Positions 9,257 through 18,360 are shown, numbered from the stretch's first letter. The stretch is 64,000 nucleotides of DNA from Amycolatopsis dendrobii (GCF_014145675.1 NZ_JACGZW010000007.1:62001-126000); one strand, 5' to 3'. Translations and numbers: made by a program. Notes: generated from the letters alone by a model not told the origin.

Positions 9257-11589
9257 GATCCTCCTTGATCGGCCTGCTGAGCGGTGACTTGCTGTGCTTT
9301 GGCGACGCCGTCGGAAAACGAGTCGAAGGTGGCCCGTTCGGCGGCCGGATCGCGCAATTCGCGACGCGGCAACGGGGTGCGGACGATCTGCGGCAGTTTG
9401 AGCCCCGGGGCCAGCTGCGCGCCGGGGACGCGGCGGAACACGCCGTCGCGGGATTCCGGTTGCACCACGGTGAACTGGTGCGTCGGCGACGGGTCCGCGG
9501 TGTCCTGTGCGTCCGGAACGTCCTCTGTGGACTCTTCGGTTTCCTCGGGGAGTTCCAGTGTTCCGGCGAGGGAGGCGAATTCCGGCTCGGCTTCCGGCCA
9601 CTTCGGAGCTTCTTCCGGGTTCGCTTCGCCGGCTTCTGGCTCCGGCGGGTCGGTGAACCAGCGGAACCCGGCCGGGGTCGGCGTGGACAGCGCGGCGATC
9701 GCAGGCGCGGGGAGCAGCACCGGTCGCGGGTCGGGCACCTGACCCGGCTCGAAAAGCCCAGGCCCGCGGCGGAAATCGACGTCGCGGGTGAACAGCGCCT
9801 GCGGCACCGAGACCGTTGCCGTCACCCCACCGTCCGGAGTGGACTCCAGTTCGACGCGCAGCGAATGCCGCTGCGCGAGCCGTCCGACCACAGCCAGGCC
9901 GAGTTGCTGCCCGGACGCCGCGTCGACCGGTTCGGCGAGCCTGCGGTTCTCCTGCGCCAGCCGGTCCGCGGACAGCCCGACGCCGTGGTCGGCAATGCTC
10001 ACCAGCAGATCGCCGGACGGCTGGAACTCCGTCGAAATCTCCACCGCCGACTCCGGCGGCGAGAACGCGGCGGCGTTTTCCAGCAGTTCGGCGAACAGCA
10101 GCACCAGGTCGATCCCCAGCGACGGCGCGAGCAGTGCCTCCGCCGGTTCGCCGAGCCGGATCCGGGATTCGTCGTCGATTTCCGCGGCCGCCGAACGCAG
10201 CGCGGTGGCCAGTTCGATCGGACCGCCGACCCGGGTCTCGTCGCGGTTTCCGGTCACCACAAGCAGATCGTCCGCGGTGCGCCGCAGCCGGAGCGCGGCG
10301 TGCCCCACGCGGTGCAGTCCGGCGAGCAACACCGGATCGTCGGCGCTGCGCGTCAATTCCTCGAGCACCGTGCGCTGGCCCGCGACCAGGTTCTGCGTGC
10401 GCTTGGCCGCTCCGACCAGCAGCTGCACCCCCGCTCGCCGCGAGTTCGCCTGTTCGGTCACCGCTTCCGCCCCGGCGCCGCGGAGCCGGTTGAACGCATC
10501 CGCCAGCTCGGCCAGTTCGCCGCCGGTGTCCGCCTCGATCGCGGGCAGCAACGGTTGCGGCGGACCCGATTCCGGCTCGGCGACCTGAACCAATTCAGGG
10601 GCGGCCAGATCGGCGGTCGAGCGGGCTTGGCTCGCCAACCGCCGCAACGGCCGGGCGACGGATCGCGCGGCCAGCACCGACAATGCGGCAACCAGTCCGA
10701 AAAGGACAATCGCGGCACCGCCGACGATGAAGGCCGTCCGGGTGGCGCTGGACGCTTTCGCGGAAGCAGCATCGGCGATCGCCCCGGCGATCCGGGTCTC
10801 CGCCGCGTCGCGCTGATCGGCGAGCTGAGTACCCGCAGTGACCACATCGGACACAAACTGCCGGTCTTGCCGCGGCGCCGCGGCGAGCCGGTCGAGTTGC
10901 TGGGCCGTCGCTCCGGTCTCGACCGCGACGAGCTGCGCGGCGTCCTGCTTCCCGGCCAGCCGGGCGAACTGTTCTCCGTAGACGGCAGCGCGCTGACCTG
11001 CTCGATCAGCTCCAGTGGACGCGATCAGCGCGGTCGCCCGGGCCGCTCGCTGTTCGTCGGCGCGCAGCAGGGCGTCGAGCGTCCTGGCATCGGAGCTGTC
11101 CGAAGTGGCCAGCCCCAGCGTGTCGATCAGGCTTGCGGACATGGAATCGTAGCCAGAGGCGATATCAACTGCGGAAATCTGACGATTGAGCGTGTTCTGC
11201 CGCAGTTTCGACAGTGCGCCACCGGGGCTGACCAGGCTGTCCGCGACGCCGTGCGCAGCCCTGTCCACTGCCTGCTGCTGCCGGACGAGCGCCGAATTGG
11301 TGGCCGACGGGTCAGCGACAAAAGCGGCCGCGAGCAGGCTTTCCCGCTGCAACTGGCCAACCAGGCCGCCCACCCGCTGCCCCCGGGCCGCGGTGTCCGA
11401 AGTGGTCGCGGCCGCCGACGCGGCGGCGACCTGGGTGACGACGAGCGGAACCGCCGCCGCCACGACCAGGACCAGCGGAGCCACGACCAGCACGGTCACT
11501 CGCGCCTGCACGGTGCGGATCCCGAGGCGGTCAAGCAGCCGCGCAGCGGATTCCCGCGACCGGGCCGAGCCGTCGCGCATCCACGTCAC
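9253..11589 (-). CDS. conservon sensor histidine kinase with nitrate/nitrite-sensing-like region (CvnA-like)
   Basis: The product has a transmembrane helix (about residues 33-55), an extracellular alpha-helical region of about 230 residues resembling NIT sensor domains, a second membrane helix (about 285-310), a HAMP-like segment and a GHKL ATPase domain. ATP-binding motifs are LLENAAAFSPP (N box), IADHGVGLSADRL (G1) and GLAVVGRLAQRHSL (G2). A canonical H-box phosphoacceptor is not obvious, as in other conservon kinases. An acidic, proline-rich tail of about 170 residues follows. Start is GTG 11589; ATG 11580 fits the GGAAGG better. It heads the three-gene conservon operon. Confidence 0.9.
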   Translation of the reverse strand: MTWMRDGSARSRESAARLLDRLGIRTVQARVTVLVVAPLVLVVAAAVPLVVTQVAAASAAATTSDTAARGQRVGGLVGQLQRESLLAAAFVADPSATNSALVRQQQAVDRAAHGVADSLVSPGGALSKLRQNTLNRQISAVDIASGYDSMSASLIDTLGLATSDSSDARTLDALLRADEQRAARATALIASTGADRAGQRAAVYGEQFARLAGKQDAAQLVAVETGATAQQLDRLAAAPRQDRQFVSDVVTAGTQLADQRDAAETRIAGAIADAASAKASSATRTAFIVGGAAIVLFGLVAALSVLAARSVARPLRRLASQARSTADLAAPELVQVAEPESGPPQPLLPAIEADTGGELAELADAFNRLRGAGAEAVTEQANSRRAGVQLLVGAAKRTQNLVAGQRTVLEELTRSADDPVLLAGLHRVGHAALRLRRTADDLLVVTGNRDETRVGGPIELATALRSAAAEIDDESRIRLGEPAEALLAPSLGIDLVLLFAELLENAAAFSPPESAVEISTEFQPSGDLLVSIADHGVGLSADRLAQENRRLAEPVDAASGQQLGLAVVGRLAQRHSLRVELESTPDGGVTATVSVPQALFTRDVDFRRGPGLFEPGQVPDPRPVLLPAPAIAALSTPTPAGFRWFTDPPEPEAGEANPEEAPKWPEAEPEFASLAGTLELPEETEESTEDVPDAQDTADPSPTHQFTVVQPESRDGVFRRVPGAQLAPGLKLPQIVRTPLPRRELRDPAAERATFDSFSDGVAKAQQVTAQQADQGGS

Positions 11590-11831
11590 CTTCCGTTCCC
11601 GAGGAGTCCCGACGAGACCGAGGCGTGAAGTGCACCGAACGGGGACACCCGCAGGACGCTACTACTCTCGGTAGTACTCGTCGCGGTACGCACATGGTCG
11701 GACACCCCACGTCTGCGCAGAGCTTAGCGAGATCCGCAAGATCTAGACAATGCCCTCTTGTCCCGTGTCGCGCCCTGACACGCTGGGGTTTTCCCGGCGA
11801 GCGGCACCCGAGCGAGGATGCCGGGAGGAGA

Positions 11832-12746
11832 ATGGCCGATATGCGCACCGCACCTGTCGCCGCCGACGTCGCCGCTGCCCATCTCCGCCTCCGACCACAC
11901 GTCCGGTGGACGCCGCTGTTACGCACCGAAATCGACGGTCGTCCCCTCGTGCTCAAGCTGGAGCAGCTCCAGCGGTCTGGTTCGTTCAAGCTCCGCGGCG
12001 CGGCAAACGCCCTGCTCACCGGGCCGAAACCGAAGCGCGTGGTCACGGCGTCCGGTGGCAATCACGGCCTCGGCGTCGCCACCGCCGCGCAGGCGCTGGG
12101 CGTCCCCGCAGTCGTCTACGTGCCGGAGTCCGTGCCCGAGGCGAAGGCCGCCGGCATCGAAGCGGCCGGCGCGAAGCTCATCCGGCACGGCGCGACGTAC
12201 GGCGAGGCCGCGGCAGCCGCGCTGACCGTCGCAGAAGAACCCGGCACCCGCTACCTGCACGCGTACGACGACGCCGACGTGATCGCCGGACAAGGAACCG
12301 CGACCGCGGAGATCGTGGCCGACGCACCGGACGTCGACGCCATTGCCGTCGCAGTGGGCGGCGGCGGGCTGGCGTCCGGCGCGACACTGGCCGCAGACGG
12401 CCGTCAGGTGTTCGCGGTGGAGCCGGAGCACTGCCAGGCCTTGCACGCCGCCCTCGCCGCGGGCGAGCCAGTGGACGTCACCATCGACTCGGTCGCCGCC
12501 TCCGCACTTGGCGCGACCCGCGTCGGCGAGCTGGCGTTCGGCGTCCTCAGCTCGCCAGGCGTCACGTCCGTGCTGGTGTCCGACGCCGAGATCCTCGCCG
12601 CGCGCGACCTGCTGTGGCGCGACTTCCGGCTCGTCGTCGAACCGGCCGCCGCAGCTCCGCTGGCCGCCTGGCTGGCCGGACGCGTACCGGCCGAATTGCC
12701 GTGTTTCGTCTTGTGCGGAGCCAATACCTCGGTCACTTTTGCATGA
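11832..12746 (+). CDS. PLP-dependent serine/threonine dehydratase-like enzyme
   Basis: The 304-residue fold type II PLP enzyme has the lysine motif SGSFKLRGA (Schiff-base Lys about residue 50), the phosphate/substrate loop TASGGNHGLGVA and the glycine-rich VGGGGLASG. This set matches threonine/serine dehydratases and threo-hydroxyaspartate-type lyases that make 2-oxo acids and ammonia. No ACT regulatory domain is present. Start ATG 11832 is preceded by GGGAGGAG. The 3' end overlaps the convergent glycosyltransferase gene by 14 bp. Confidence 0.88.
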   Translation: MADMRTAPVAADVAAAHLRLRPHVRWTPLLRTEIDGRPLVLKLEQLQRSGSFKLRGAANALLTGPKPKRVVTASGGNHGLGVATAAQALGVPAVVYVPESVPEAKAAGIEAAGAKLIRHGATYGEAAAAALTVAEEPGTRYLHAYDDADVIAGQGTATAEIVADAPDVDAIAVAVGGGGLASGATLAADGRQVFAVEPEHCQALHAALAAGEPVDVTIDSVAASALGATRVGELAFGVLSSPGVTSVLVSDAEILAARDLLWRDFRLVVEPAAAAPLAAWLAGRVPAELPCFVLCGANTSVTFA

Positions 12747-14541
12747 GGTCGTAGACCTTCGCGCCGCCGACTGCGGCGGGATGGAAATGCTGCTCGACCC
12801 AGGCAGCGATCTTCCCGGAGGTGCCGCGGCTGCCGTTCGGGCCGCCGCGGCCGTTTCGCGCGCCGACGACGAAGTAGTGGATGTCCCCGCTCGCCACGTA
12901 CTGCTGGAATTGCGCGAGTGTCGGAGCTGGATCGCCGCCGCTGAACCCGCCGACCGCGAGCACCGGTTTGCCGCTGCCCAGCGCGAGCCCAGCAGCCTGC
13001 ATCGCACCGGTTTCCGCGGCAGCCCACTTCGTCGTCGTGGTCTCGAGCAGCCGGTTCAACTCCACATTGGACTGCTGTGGCCCGCCGAAGCTGGTGCGTC
13101 CCTTGTGCGGCGGCCCGGACGCCGGACTTCCTCCGGTATGCGCCGTCGCCGCGGTCGCCACGGTGAAGGACGCCATCCCCAGCAGAGCGGCCACCAGCGC
13201 CAGCAGCGCGACAGCACGGCGGGCGGCCCCGAGCGCCAGCGCGACCACGCCCAAGACACCGAGCACCAGCACGGTGTACCGCACCCACGGCTGCCAGTTC
13301 GGCGTCCGATCCAGCAGCACGAAACTCCACGCGACGGTCGCCGCCAACATCGTCGCGAGCACCGCGCGTGGGGCGAAATAGGCACGTCCGCGCCATAGTT
13401 CCGTCGTGGAAATCGCTACAGTGGCGGCGATTCCCGGGGCGAGTGCGACTGTGTAGTACGGGTGGATGATCCCGCTCATGTAGCTGAACACGAGGGCGCT
13501 GATCACCGTCCACGCACCCCACAGCAGCAACGCCGCGCGAGTCCGGTCAGTGCGCGGCGCACGCCGGGTAAACCACAACCCGGCCGCCAGCCCGATCAAC
13601 GCGGCGGGCAGCAGCCACGACGCCTCGCCGCCGAACTGCTGAGTGAACAGGCGCGTCAAGCCCGCCTGGCCGCCGAAGCCATGTCCGGCACCGGAAAAAT
13701 CCGGCATTTTCGGTCGTGCGTCGCCGCCGTGCGACTGTCCGAAAATCCGGCCGAGCCCGTTGTACCCGAATGCCAATTCCAGCACGCTGTTGTTCGTCGA
13801 TCCGCTGATGTACGGCCGATCCGCAACGGGCCACAACGCCACCGCGAGCACCCACCAGCCCGCGGAAACCACCACCGCACCGGCGGCGGCGAGCAATTGC
13901 CGCACCCGCCGTCCCCACGAAGTCGGCGCGGCAACCGCGTAGGCGAGCACGAAGGCAGGCAACACCAGGAATGCCTGCAACATCTTGTCGAGGAACCCGA
14001 AGCCGATCGCGACGCCCGCCAGCAGCAGCCATTTCGTACTCGCGTTTTCCAGCGCCCGCACCAGGAAATACGCACCCGCGACGAGCAGCAGGACCAGGAA
14101 CGCATCGGGGTTGTTGAACCGGAACATCAACGCGGCCACCGGGGTGAACGCGAGCAACGCTCCGGCGAGCAATCCGGCGACCGGGCCGGAAAGCCGCCGC
14201 ACCGCCAGGTACAGCAGGCCGACCGAACCCACGCCCGCCAACGCGTCCGGCGCCAGCATGCTCCAGCTGGAGAATCCGAAGACCCGCCCGGACAATCCCA
14301 TCATCCACAGGGAAAGCGGCGGTTTGTCGACGGTGACCACATTGCCCGGGTCGAGCGAACCGAAGAACCATGCTTTCCAGTCCCAGGCGCCCGCTTGCAC
14401 GGCCATCGCGTAGAAATCGTTTCCCCAGCCGGAAATCGCGACATTCGTGAGATACAACGCGGCGGTGCCCAGCAGCAGCACCGCGACGGCGGGGCGCACC
14501 CAGCGTGGCGCGACGACAGTCGTCATGCCCGTCATTCTCAC
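12733..14541 (-). CDS. GT39-type integral membrane glycosyltransferase
   Basis: This 602-residue polytopic protein resembles PMT/ArnT/YkcB glycosyltransferases that use a polyprenyl-phosphate sugar to modify envelope lipids or proteins. The first extracytoplasmic loop has GNDFYAMAVQAGAWDWKAW and VVTVDKPPLSLW, the PMT_2 signature. About ten further hydrophobic helices run to residue about 480. A soluble C-terminal domain with a FGGPQQSNVELNRLL segment and GGFSGGDPAPTL follows, as in YkcB-like proteins. The two-component genes follow on the same strand direction upstream. Several starts are possible: GTG 14541, ATG 14535 and ATG 14526. Confidence 0.87.
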   Translation of the reverse strand: MRMTGMTTVVAPRWVRPAVAVLLLGTAALYLTNVAISGWGNDFYAMAVQAGAWDWKAWFFGSLDPGNVVTVDKPPLSLWMMGLSGRVFGFSSWSMLAPDALAGVGSVGLLYLAVRRLSGPVAGLLAGALLAFTPVAALMFRFNNPDAFLVLLLVAGAYFLVRALENASTKWLLLAGVAIGFGFLDKMLQAFLVLPAFVLAYAVAAPTSWGRRVRQLLAAAGAVVVSAGWWVLAVALWPVADRPYISGSTNNSVLELAFGYNGLGRIFGQSHGGDARPKMPDFSGAGHGFGGQAGLTRLFTQQFGGEASWLLPAALIGLAAGLWFTRRAPRTDRTRAALLLWGAWTVISALVFSYMSGIIHPYYTVALAPGIAATVAISTTELWRGRAYFAPRAVLATMLAATVAWSFVLLDRTPNWQPWVRYTVLVLGVLGVVALALGAARRAVALLALVAALLGMASFTVATAATAHTGGSPASGPPHKGRTSFGGPQQSNVELNRLLETTTTKWAAAETGAMQAAGLALGSGKPVLAVGGFSGGDPAPTLAQFQQYVASGDIHYFVVGARNGRGGPNGSRGTSGKIAAWVEQHFHPAAVGGAKVYDLMQK

Positions 14542-14571
14542 GGTCCGTGCTGTGCGCGGGCTGTGAATCGC

Positions 14572-16059
14572 TCACGAAGAAGTGTTGCCACCGTCACGCA
14601 ATTGCGGGAACGAAGCCACGAATTCGGTGCGCCCTGGACCGCTGTTGACCATCACACGTCCGGAATGCGCGGCCACGACCGCGGCGACAATCGCCAGCCC
14701 CAGCCCCGTGCTCCCGGCAGCGCGCGAACGCGAATTGTCGCCGCGGGCGAACCGCTCGAATACCTCGGGCAGGATTTCCGGCGGAATTCCCGGCCCATCG
14801 TCCACAACGGACAAAGTAACCCAGCCGTCTCGTGTGGACAGTGCGGTGGTCACCGTGGTGCCCGCGGGCGTGTGCGTGCGGGCGTTGCCGAGCAGGTTCA
14901 GCACCACCTGGTGCAGTTGCCCGGAATCGCCGAGCACCGCGATCGGCTCGCCGGGAAGTTCCAGCAGCCACTTGTGTTCCGGACCGGCGACGTGCGAATC
15001 GGCGACCGCGTCCGCGACCAGCCGGGACAAATCGACCGGCTCGTGCACGACCGCACGTCCGGAGTCGAGCCGGGCGAGCAGCAGCAGGTCTTCCACGAGC
15101 GTCGTCATCCGGGCCGATTCGGATTCCACCCGGCTCATCGCGAACGCGATGTCCGGCGGCACCTGTTCGCTGCCGCGCCGGGTCAGCTCGGCATATCCGC
15201 GAATCGCGGCGAGCGGCGTACGCAATTCATGGCTCGCGTCCGCGACGAACTGCCGGACGCGGCTTTCGCTGGCGTGCCGGGCGGCGAACGCTTCGGCGAT
15301 GTGCCCCAGCATCCGGTTGATCGCCGAACCGACCTTGCCGACCTCGGTGCGCGGGTCGGTGTCCACCTCGGGCACTCGCTCGGACAACGCGACCTCGCCG
15401 CGATCCAGCGGCAGCTCGGACACCCGGGAAGCGGTGGCGGCGAGCCGATCCAGCGGGGCCATCGTGCGCCGGATCGTCACCGCGCCGGCGAACCCGGCGA
15501 CGAGAATCCCGCCGAGCGCGACACCGCCGAAGATGAAACCCAGCCGCCACAACGTTTCCGAAACCCGGCTCATCGGCAGCCCGATCACGGTGAACTCGCC
15601 GCGCGGCGAATACGTCGCGATCACGCGATATTTCTTGAGACTCCCGGGAAGCTCGACCGTGCGGCTCTGACCGTTCGGCGCGAGCACGAGCAGAACCCGG
15701 TCCTGCTCCGGCGTCAGCGGGACGAGGCCGAACGGACCGATCACCTGCCCGTTGACCTGTCCGTCGCGCACGACCAGGCTGAGCGTCCCCTCGGGCTGGC
15801 CGAGCACGCGCAGCGGATCGGGCGGCAGTTTGCCGGAGCCGTTGATGGGCGGACGCGGCACGCCATGCCGGAACCCGCGGTCGCTCGCCGCCGACAGCTG
15901 CTGGTCGAGCTGCCCGACGAGAAAGCCGTTCAACGCGAATTCGGTGACCACGCCGACCACCACGCAGACCAGCGCGAGCAGCGCCGCCAGCTGAACGATC
16001 AGCCTGCGGCGCAACGACCACGGACGGCGGCGCTCAGCCCGCGGCGGGTTTGAGGACAT
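14572..16059 (-). CDS. sensor histidine kinase of an OmpR-type two-component system
   Basis: The 495-residue kinase has a membrane helix at about 22-45, an extracytoplasmic region of about 120 residues, a second helix at about 165-190, HAMP, a HisKA domain with DASHELRTPLAAI (phosphoacceptor His) and a HATPase domain (NLLGNARTHTP; DDGPGIPPEILPEVFERF; GSTGLGLAIVAAVV). All catalytic boxes look intact. Its start overlaps the end of the response-regulator gene by 26 bp, so the two are translated from one transcript. The extracytoplasmic sensor region shows no recognised ligand domain. Confidence 0.95.
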   Translation of the reverse strand: MSSNPPRAERRRPWSLRRRLIVQLAALLALVCVVVGVVTEFALNGFLVGQLDQQLSAASDRGFRHGVPRPPINGSGKLPPDPLRVLGQPEGTLSLVVRDGQVNGQVIGPFGLVPLTPEQDRVLLVLAPNGQSRTVELPGSLKKYRVIATYSPRGEFTVIGLPMSRVSETLWRLGFIFGGVALGGILVAGFAGAVTIRRTMAPLDRLAATASRVSELPLDRGEVALSERVPEVDTDPRTEVGKVGSAINRMLGHIAEAFAARHASESRVRQFVADASHELRTPLAAIRGYAELTRRGSEQVPPDIAFAMSRVESESARMTTLVEDLLLLARLDSGRAVVHEPVDLSRLVADAVADSHVAGPEHKWLLELPGEPIAVLGDSGQLHQVVLNLLGNARTHTPAGTTVTTALSTRDGWVTLSVVDDGPGIPPEILPEVFERFARGDNSRSRAAGSTGLGLAIVAAVVAAHSGRVMVNSGPGRTEFVASFPQLRDGGNTSS

Positions 16060-16786
16060 ACCCGGCGCCGCGCATGGTGTGGATCATCGGTTCCCGATCG
16101 GCGTCGATTTTCTTGCGGAGGTAGGAAATGTACAGCTCGACGATATTCGCCTGGCCGCCGAAATCGTAGCTCCACACGCGGTCGAGGATCTGCGCCTTCG
16201 ACAGCACCCGGCGCGGATTGCGCATCAGGTAGCGGAGCAATTCGAACTCGGTCGCGGTCAGCGGCACCAGATCGCCGCCGCGGTGCACCTCGCGGCTGTC
16301 CTCGTCCAAGGTCAGATCGCCGACCACCAGCTGCGACCCGGTCGCGCCGGAAACACCGCCCGCCCTGCGCAGCAGCGCGCGCAGCCGCAGCGCCACTTCT
16401 TCCAGGCTGAACGGTTTGGTCACGTAATCGTCGCCGCCCGCGGTGAGCCCGGCGATCCGGTCTTCCACCGCGTCTTTCGCGGTCAGGAAAAGAACCGGCA
16501 GATACGGCGTTTCGGCGCGCATCCGGCGCAACACCTCGAGCCCGTCGAAATCGGGCAGCATCACGTCGAGCACCACGGCGTCCGGCCGGAAATCGCGGCC
16601 GATGCGCACCGCCTCGGCACCGGTGCCCGCGCTGCGCACCTCCCAGCCCTCCATCCGCAGGGCCATGGACACGAGTTCGGCCAGCGTCGACTCGTCGTCG
16701 ACGACCAGCACGCGGACCGGGCTGCCGTCCGCGCGGCGCAGTTCGGCCTTGCCCCGGCCGGCAGACGCGGCGTTCACACTGCTCAT
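16034..16786 (-). CDS. OmpR/PhoB family response regulator
   Basis: The 250-residue regulator has a receiver domain (VLVVDDES, VVLDVMLPDFDG with the phosphoacceptor Asp, LFLTAKDA, DDYVTKPFS with the conserved Lys) and a C-terminal winged helix (PLTATEFELLRYLMRNPRRV; SYLRKKI). I chose ATG 16784-16786; longer in-frame readings add sequence not typical of the family. It starts the operon with the histidine kinase and is divergent from the DUF5666-like gene, which is a plausible target. Confidence 0.95.
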   Translation of the reverse strand: MSSVNAASAGRGKAELRRADGSPVRVLVVDDESTLAELVSMALRMEGWEVRSAGTGAEAVRIGRDFRPDAVVLDVMLPDFDGLEVLRRMRAETPYLPVLFLTAKDAVEDRIAGLTAGGDDYVTKPFSLEEVALRLRALLRRAGGVSGATGSQLVVGDLTLDEDSREVHRGGDLVPLTATEFELLRYLMRNPRRVLSKAQILDRVWSYDFGGQANIVELYISYLRKKIDADREPMIHTMRGAGYVLKPAAG

Positions 16787-16866
16787 GGTGCCATCTTCGG
16801 GCCCTGTCTTCAGGTCGAGCTGTGCCCCGGCTGTGTGTTTCCTGTGCGACGTTCCCCCGCTGAGGT

Positions 16867-16906
16867 GCACAGGTGTCCCCCACGTCCGGCACAGCTTCCG
16901 CACAGC
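16867..16906. promoter_or_regulatory. phased GCACAG direct repeats, candidate response-regulator site
   Basis: GCACAG occurs at 16867, 16889 and 16900, at spacings of 22 and 11 bp. The last two extend to GCACAGC separated by TTCC. OmpR-family regulators bind tandem direct repeats with about 11-bp period on one DNA face. The site lies between the response-regulator gene and the divergent membrane-protein gene, so it could serve both. Confidence 0.5.
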
Positions 16907-16956
16907 GGCTGCCCCGACGCTCGGGAAGAACCAGCTCGAACGTTCCGGAGGAGACC

Positions 16957-17526
16957 ATGACGACCGATCCAGCAGAGGGCGCGACCTGGGGAGAGCAGCC
17001 CGCTCCCGCTTCCGGCGGCAGCGGCCAGGGGAGGGCGTGGTCGGGCCGGAAAACCGCGATCGCGGCGGGCGTCGCGGTCGTGATCGCGGTCGGCGGCGGG
17101 CTGGCGATCTGGGCGGGCACCAGCGGCAACAACGCGACCGCGCAGCAAGGTCCCGGCGGATTCGGCGGTCCAGGCGGGCCCGGTGGGCAAGGCGGCTTCG
17201 CCGGCCGCGGCGGCATGGGCGGGATGGCCGCGCTGCGAGACGCGCTGCACGGCGATTTCGTGGTGACGGATCCGGCAGGCGGGTACGTGACCGAACGACT
17301 GCAGACCGGGACGATCACCGAACTCAGCGCCACCTCGGTGACCCTGACCAGCAAGGACGGCTACAAGCAGACCTACACGCTGGATTCGGCCACGCAGAAG
17401 ACCGGTTCGCCGAAGTCCGGCGACAGCGTCACCGTGGTCGCGAAGGTCCAGGGCACCACCGCCACCGCGACCTCGCTCGGCGAGGCACAGCAGTTCGGCA
17501 ACGGACAGCCGCGCCGCCGCGGGTAA
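16957..17526 (+). CDS. single-pass membrane protein with DUF5666-like domain
   Basis: The 189-residue protein has a short cytoplasmic N-terminus, one membrane helix (about residues 33-54), a Gly/Phe/Pro-rich linker (repeats of GGFGGPGGPGG type) and a small extracytoplasmic beta domain. The latter contains TGTITELSATSVTLTSKDG and SVTVVAKVQGTTATATSL, like DUF5666/OB-type proteins. The start is ATG after CGGAGGAG. It is divergent from the response regulator, and the phased GCACAG repeats lie in its promoter region. It may be a regulated target or an accessory of the two-component system. Confidence 0.7.
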   Translation: MTTDPAEGATWGEQPAPASGGSGQGRAWSGRKTAIAAGVAVVIAVGGGLAIWAGTSGNNATAQQGPGGFGGPGGPGGQGGFAGRGGMGGMAALRDALHGDFVVTDPAGGYVTERLQTGTITELSATSVTLTSKDGYKQTYTLDSATQKTGSPKSGDSVTVVAKVQGTTATATSLGEAQQFGNGQPRRRG

Positions 17527-17533
17527 CCCGTTC

Positions 17534-17572
17534 GGAAGGGAACCTTGAGACACTTCCCCGAGGTTCCCTTCC
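17534..17572. terminator. 12-bp inverted repeat between membrane-protein genes
   Basis: GGAAGGGAACCT and AGGTTCCCTTCC are perfectly complementary across a 15-base loop. No T-run follows, so this may be an attenuating or RNA-stabilising hairpin rather than a simple intrinsic terminator. It ends just before the ribosome-binding site of the next gene. Confidence 0.5.
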
Positions 17573-17589
17573 CGAGCGAGGAGATGGTC

Positions 17590-17784
17590 GTGAAGCGGTG
17601 GATCACGCTGGCGTGCGGTGTGGTGCTGGTGCTCGTCGGCGCGGTGTGGGTGCTGCAGGGCGTTGGCGTGCTGACCGGCAGTTTCATGACCGGCCAGAAG
17701 CTCTGGTTCCTCATCGGACTGGTCGCGTTCCTGGTCGGCGTGGTCCTCGTCGCGGCCACCGCGTTCCGCAAACGCGCTCGCTGA
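17590..17784 (+). CDS. small two-helix membrane protein
   Basis: This 64-residue hypothetical protein has two hydrophobic helices (about 5-25 and 37-57) joined by a short loop with GSFMTGQKLWF, and a basic C-terminus (AFRKRAR). I prefer GTG 17590, because GAGGAG sits six bases upstream; ATG 17584 would leave no spacing. It follows the DUF5666-like gene and may be coexpressed through the intervening hairpin. The function is unknown. Confidence 0.65.
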   Translation: MKRWITLACGVVLVLVGAVWVLQGVGVLTGSFMTGQKLWFLIGLVAFLVGVVLVAATAFRKRAR

Positions 17785-17785
17785 C

Positions 17786-18235
17786 TCATCGGGTGAAGAC
17801 CTCGAACACCGGGTAGCCCGGCGCGATCTCGAGCAGCTTCTCCTCCGGTGCCTTCGCGTCCACGCCTTCGAAGAACGTGCCGACCTCGAACGCCCAGCGC
17901 TTGAGGTACGAGCGCAGGATGGCGGGCTTCTCCTCGTCGGACAACTCGCGGTAACCGAACGTCTCAGTGCGGCGTCCGACGGTCAGCTGGCCCTCGCCCG
18001 CGGCGCGCAGGTTCCGCACCCACTGGGTTTCGCCGCGCGCGGCCACCAGGTACTGCTTCCCCTCGAATGGCAGCAAGTTGACCGGCACCTCGCGCAGTTC
18101 GCCGGACTTGCGGCCGCGGACGCCCAGCACCCGGCTGCCCCACACGCTGAAGCCCCGTTTGGTGAGCCAGCGGACGCAGCCGTTGAACGCCGCCGACGCC
18201 TTGCCCGGTTCGAGGTAACGAGTGCTGCTGGTCAT
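17786..18235 (-). CDS. deazaflavin (F420)-dependent nitroreductase-family protein
   Basis: The 149-residue protein belongs to the DUF385/Ddn-like split-barrel family. Markers are SRVLGVRGRKSGELREVPV, NLLPFEGKQYLVAARGETQW and VRNLRAAGEGQL, the family segments that bind the F420 phosphate and isoalloxazine. Members use reduced F420 to reduce quinones or nitro compounds, although many have no known substrate. It is divergent from a TetR gene with paired operators in between, so it is probably repressed by that regulator. Confidence 0.88.
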   Translation of the reverse strand: MTSSTRYLEPGKASAAFNGCVRWLTKRGFSVWGSRVLGVRGRKSGELREVPVNLLPFEGKQYLVAARGETQWVRNLRAAGEGQLTVGRRTETFGYRELSDEEKPAILRSYLKRWAFEVGTFFEGVDAKAPEEKLLEIAPGYPVFEVFTR

Positions 18236-18253
18236 GGGGTCCTCCTCGGTTTT

Positions 18254-18320
18254 GAGAGCGGTGCTCTCTGTTGTGAACAGTGAACACCTGCGCGCTTGCC
18301 GCTGTCAAGAGCAGTGCTCT
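18254..18320. promoter_or_regulatory. paired TetR-type operators GAGAGC-n3-GCTCTC
   Basis: Two palindromes occur in the divergent promoter: GAGAGCGGTGCTCTC at 18254-18268 and AGAGCAGTGCTCT at 18308-18320. Their centres are about 53 bp apart, and a weaker half site (GCGCTCTC) follows at 18333-18340. This is the classic layout for autoregulation by a TetR repressor that also controls the divergent reductase gene. Confidence 0.65.
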
Positions 18321-18360
18321 CGGTTTTGCGCAGCGCTCTCATTCGAGGCACACTGATCGC

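Noticed and set aside
11650..11690. Inverted repeat around TACTACTCTCGGTAGTA
   Set aside because: The arms match only partly (six bases), too weak to call an operator.
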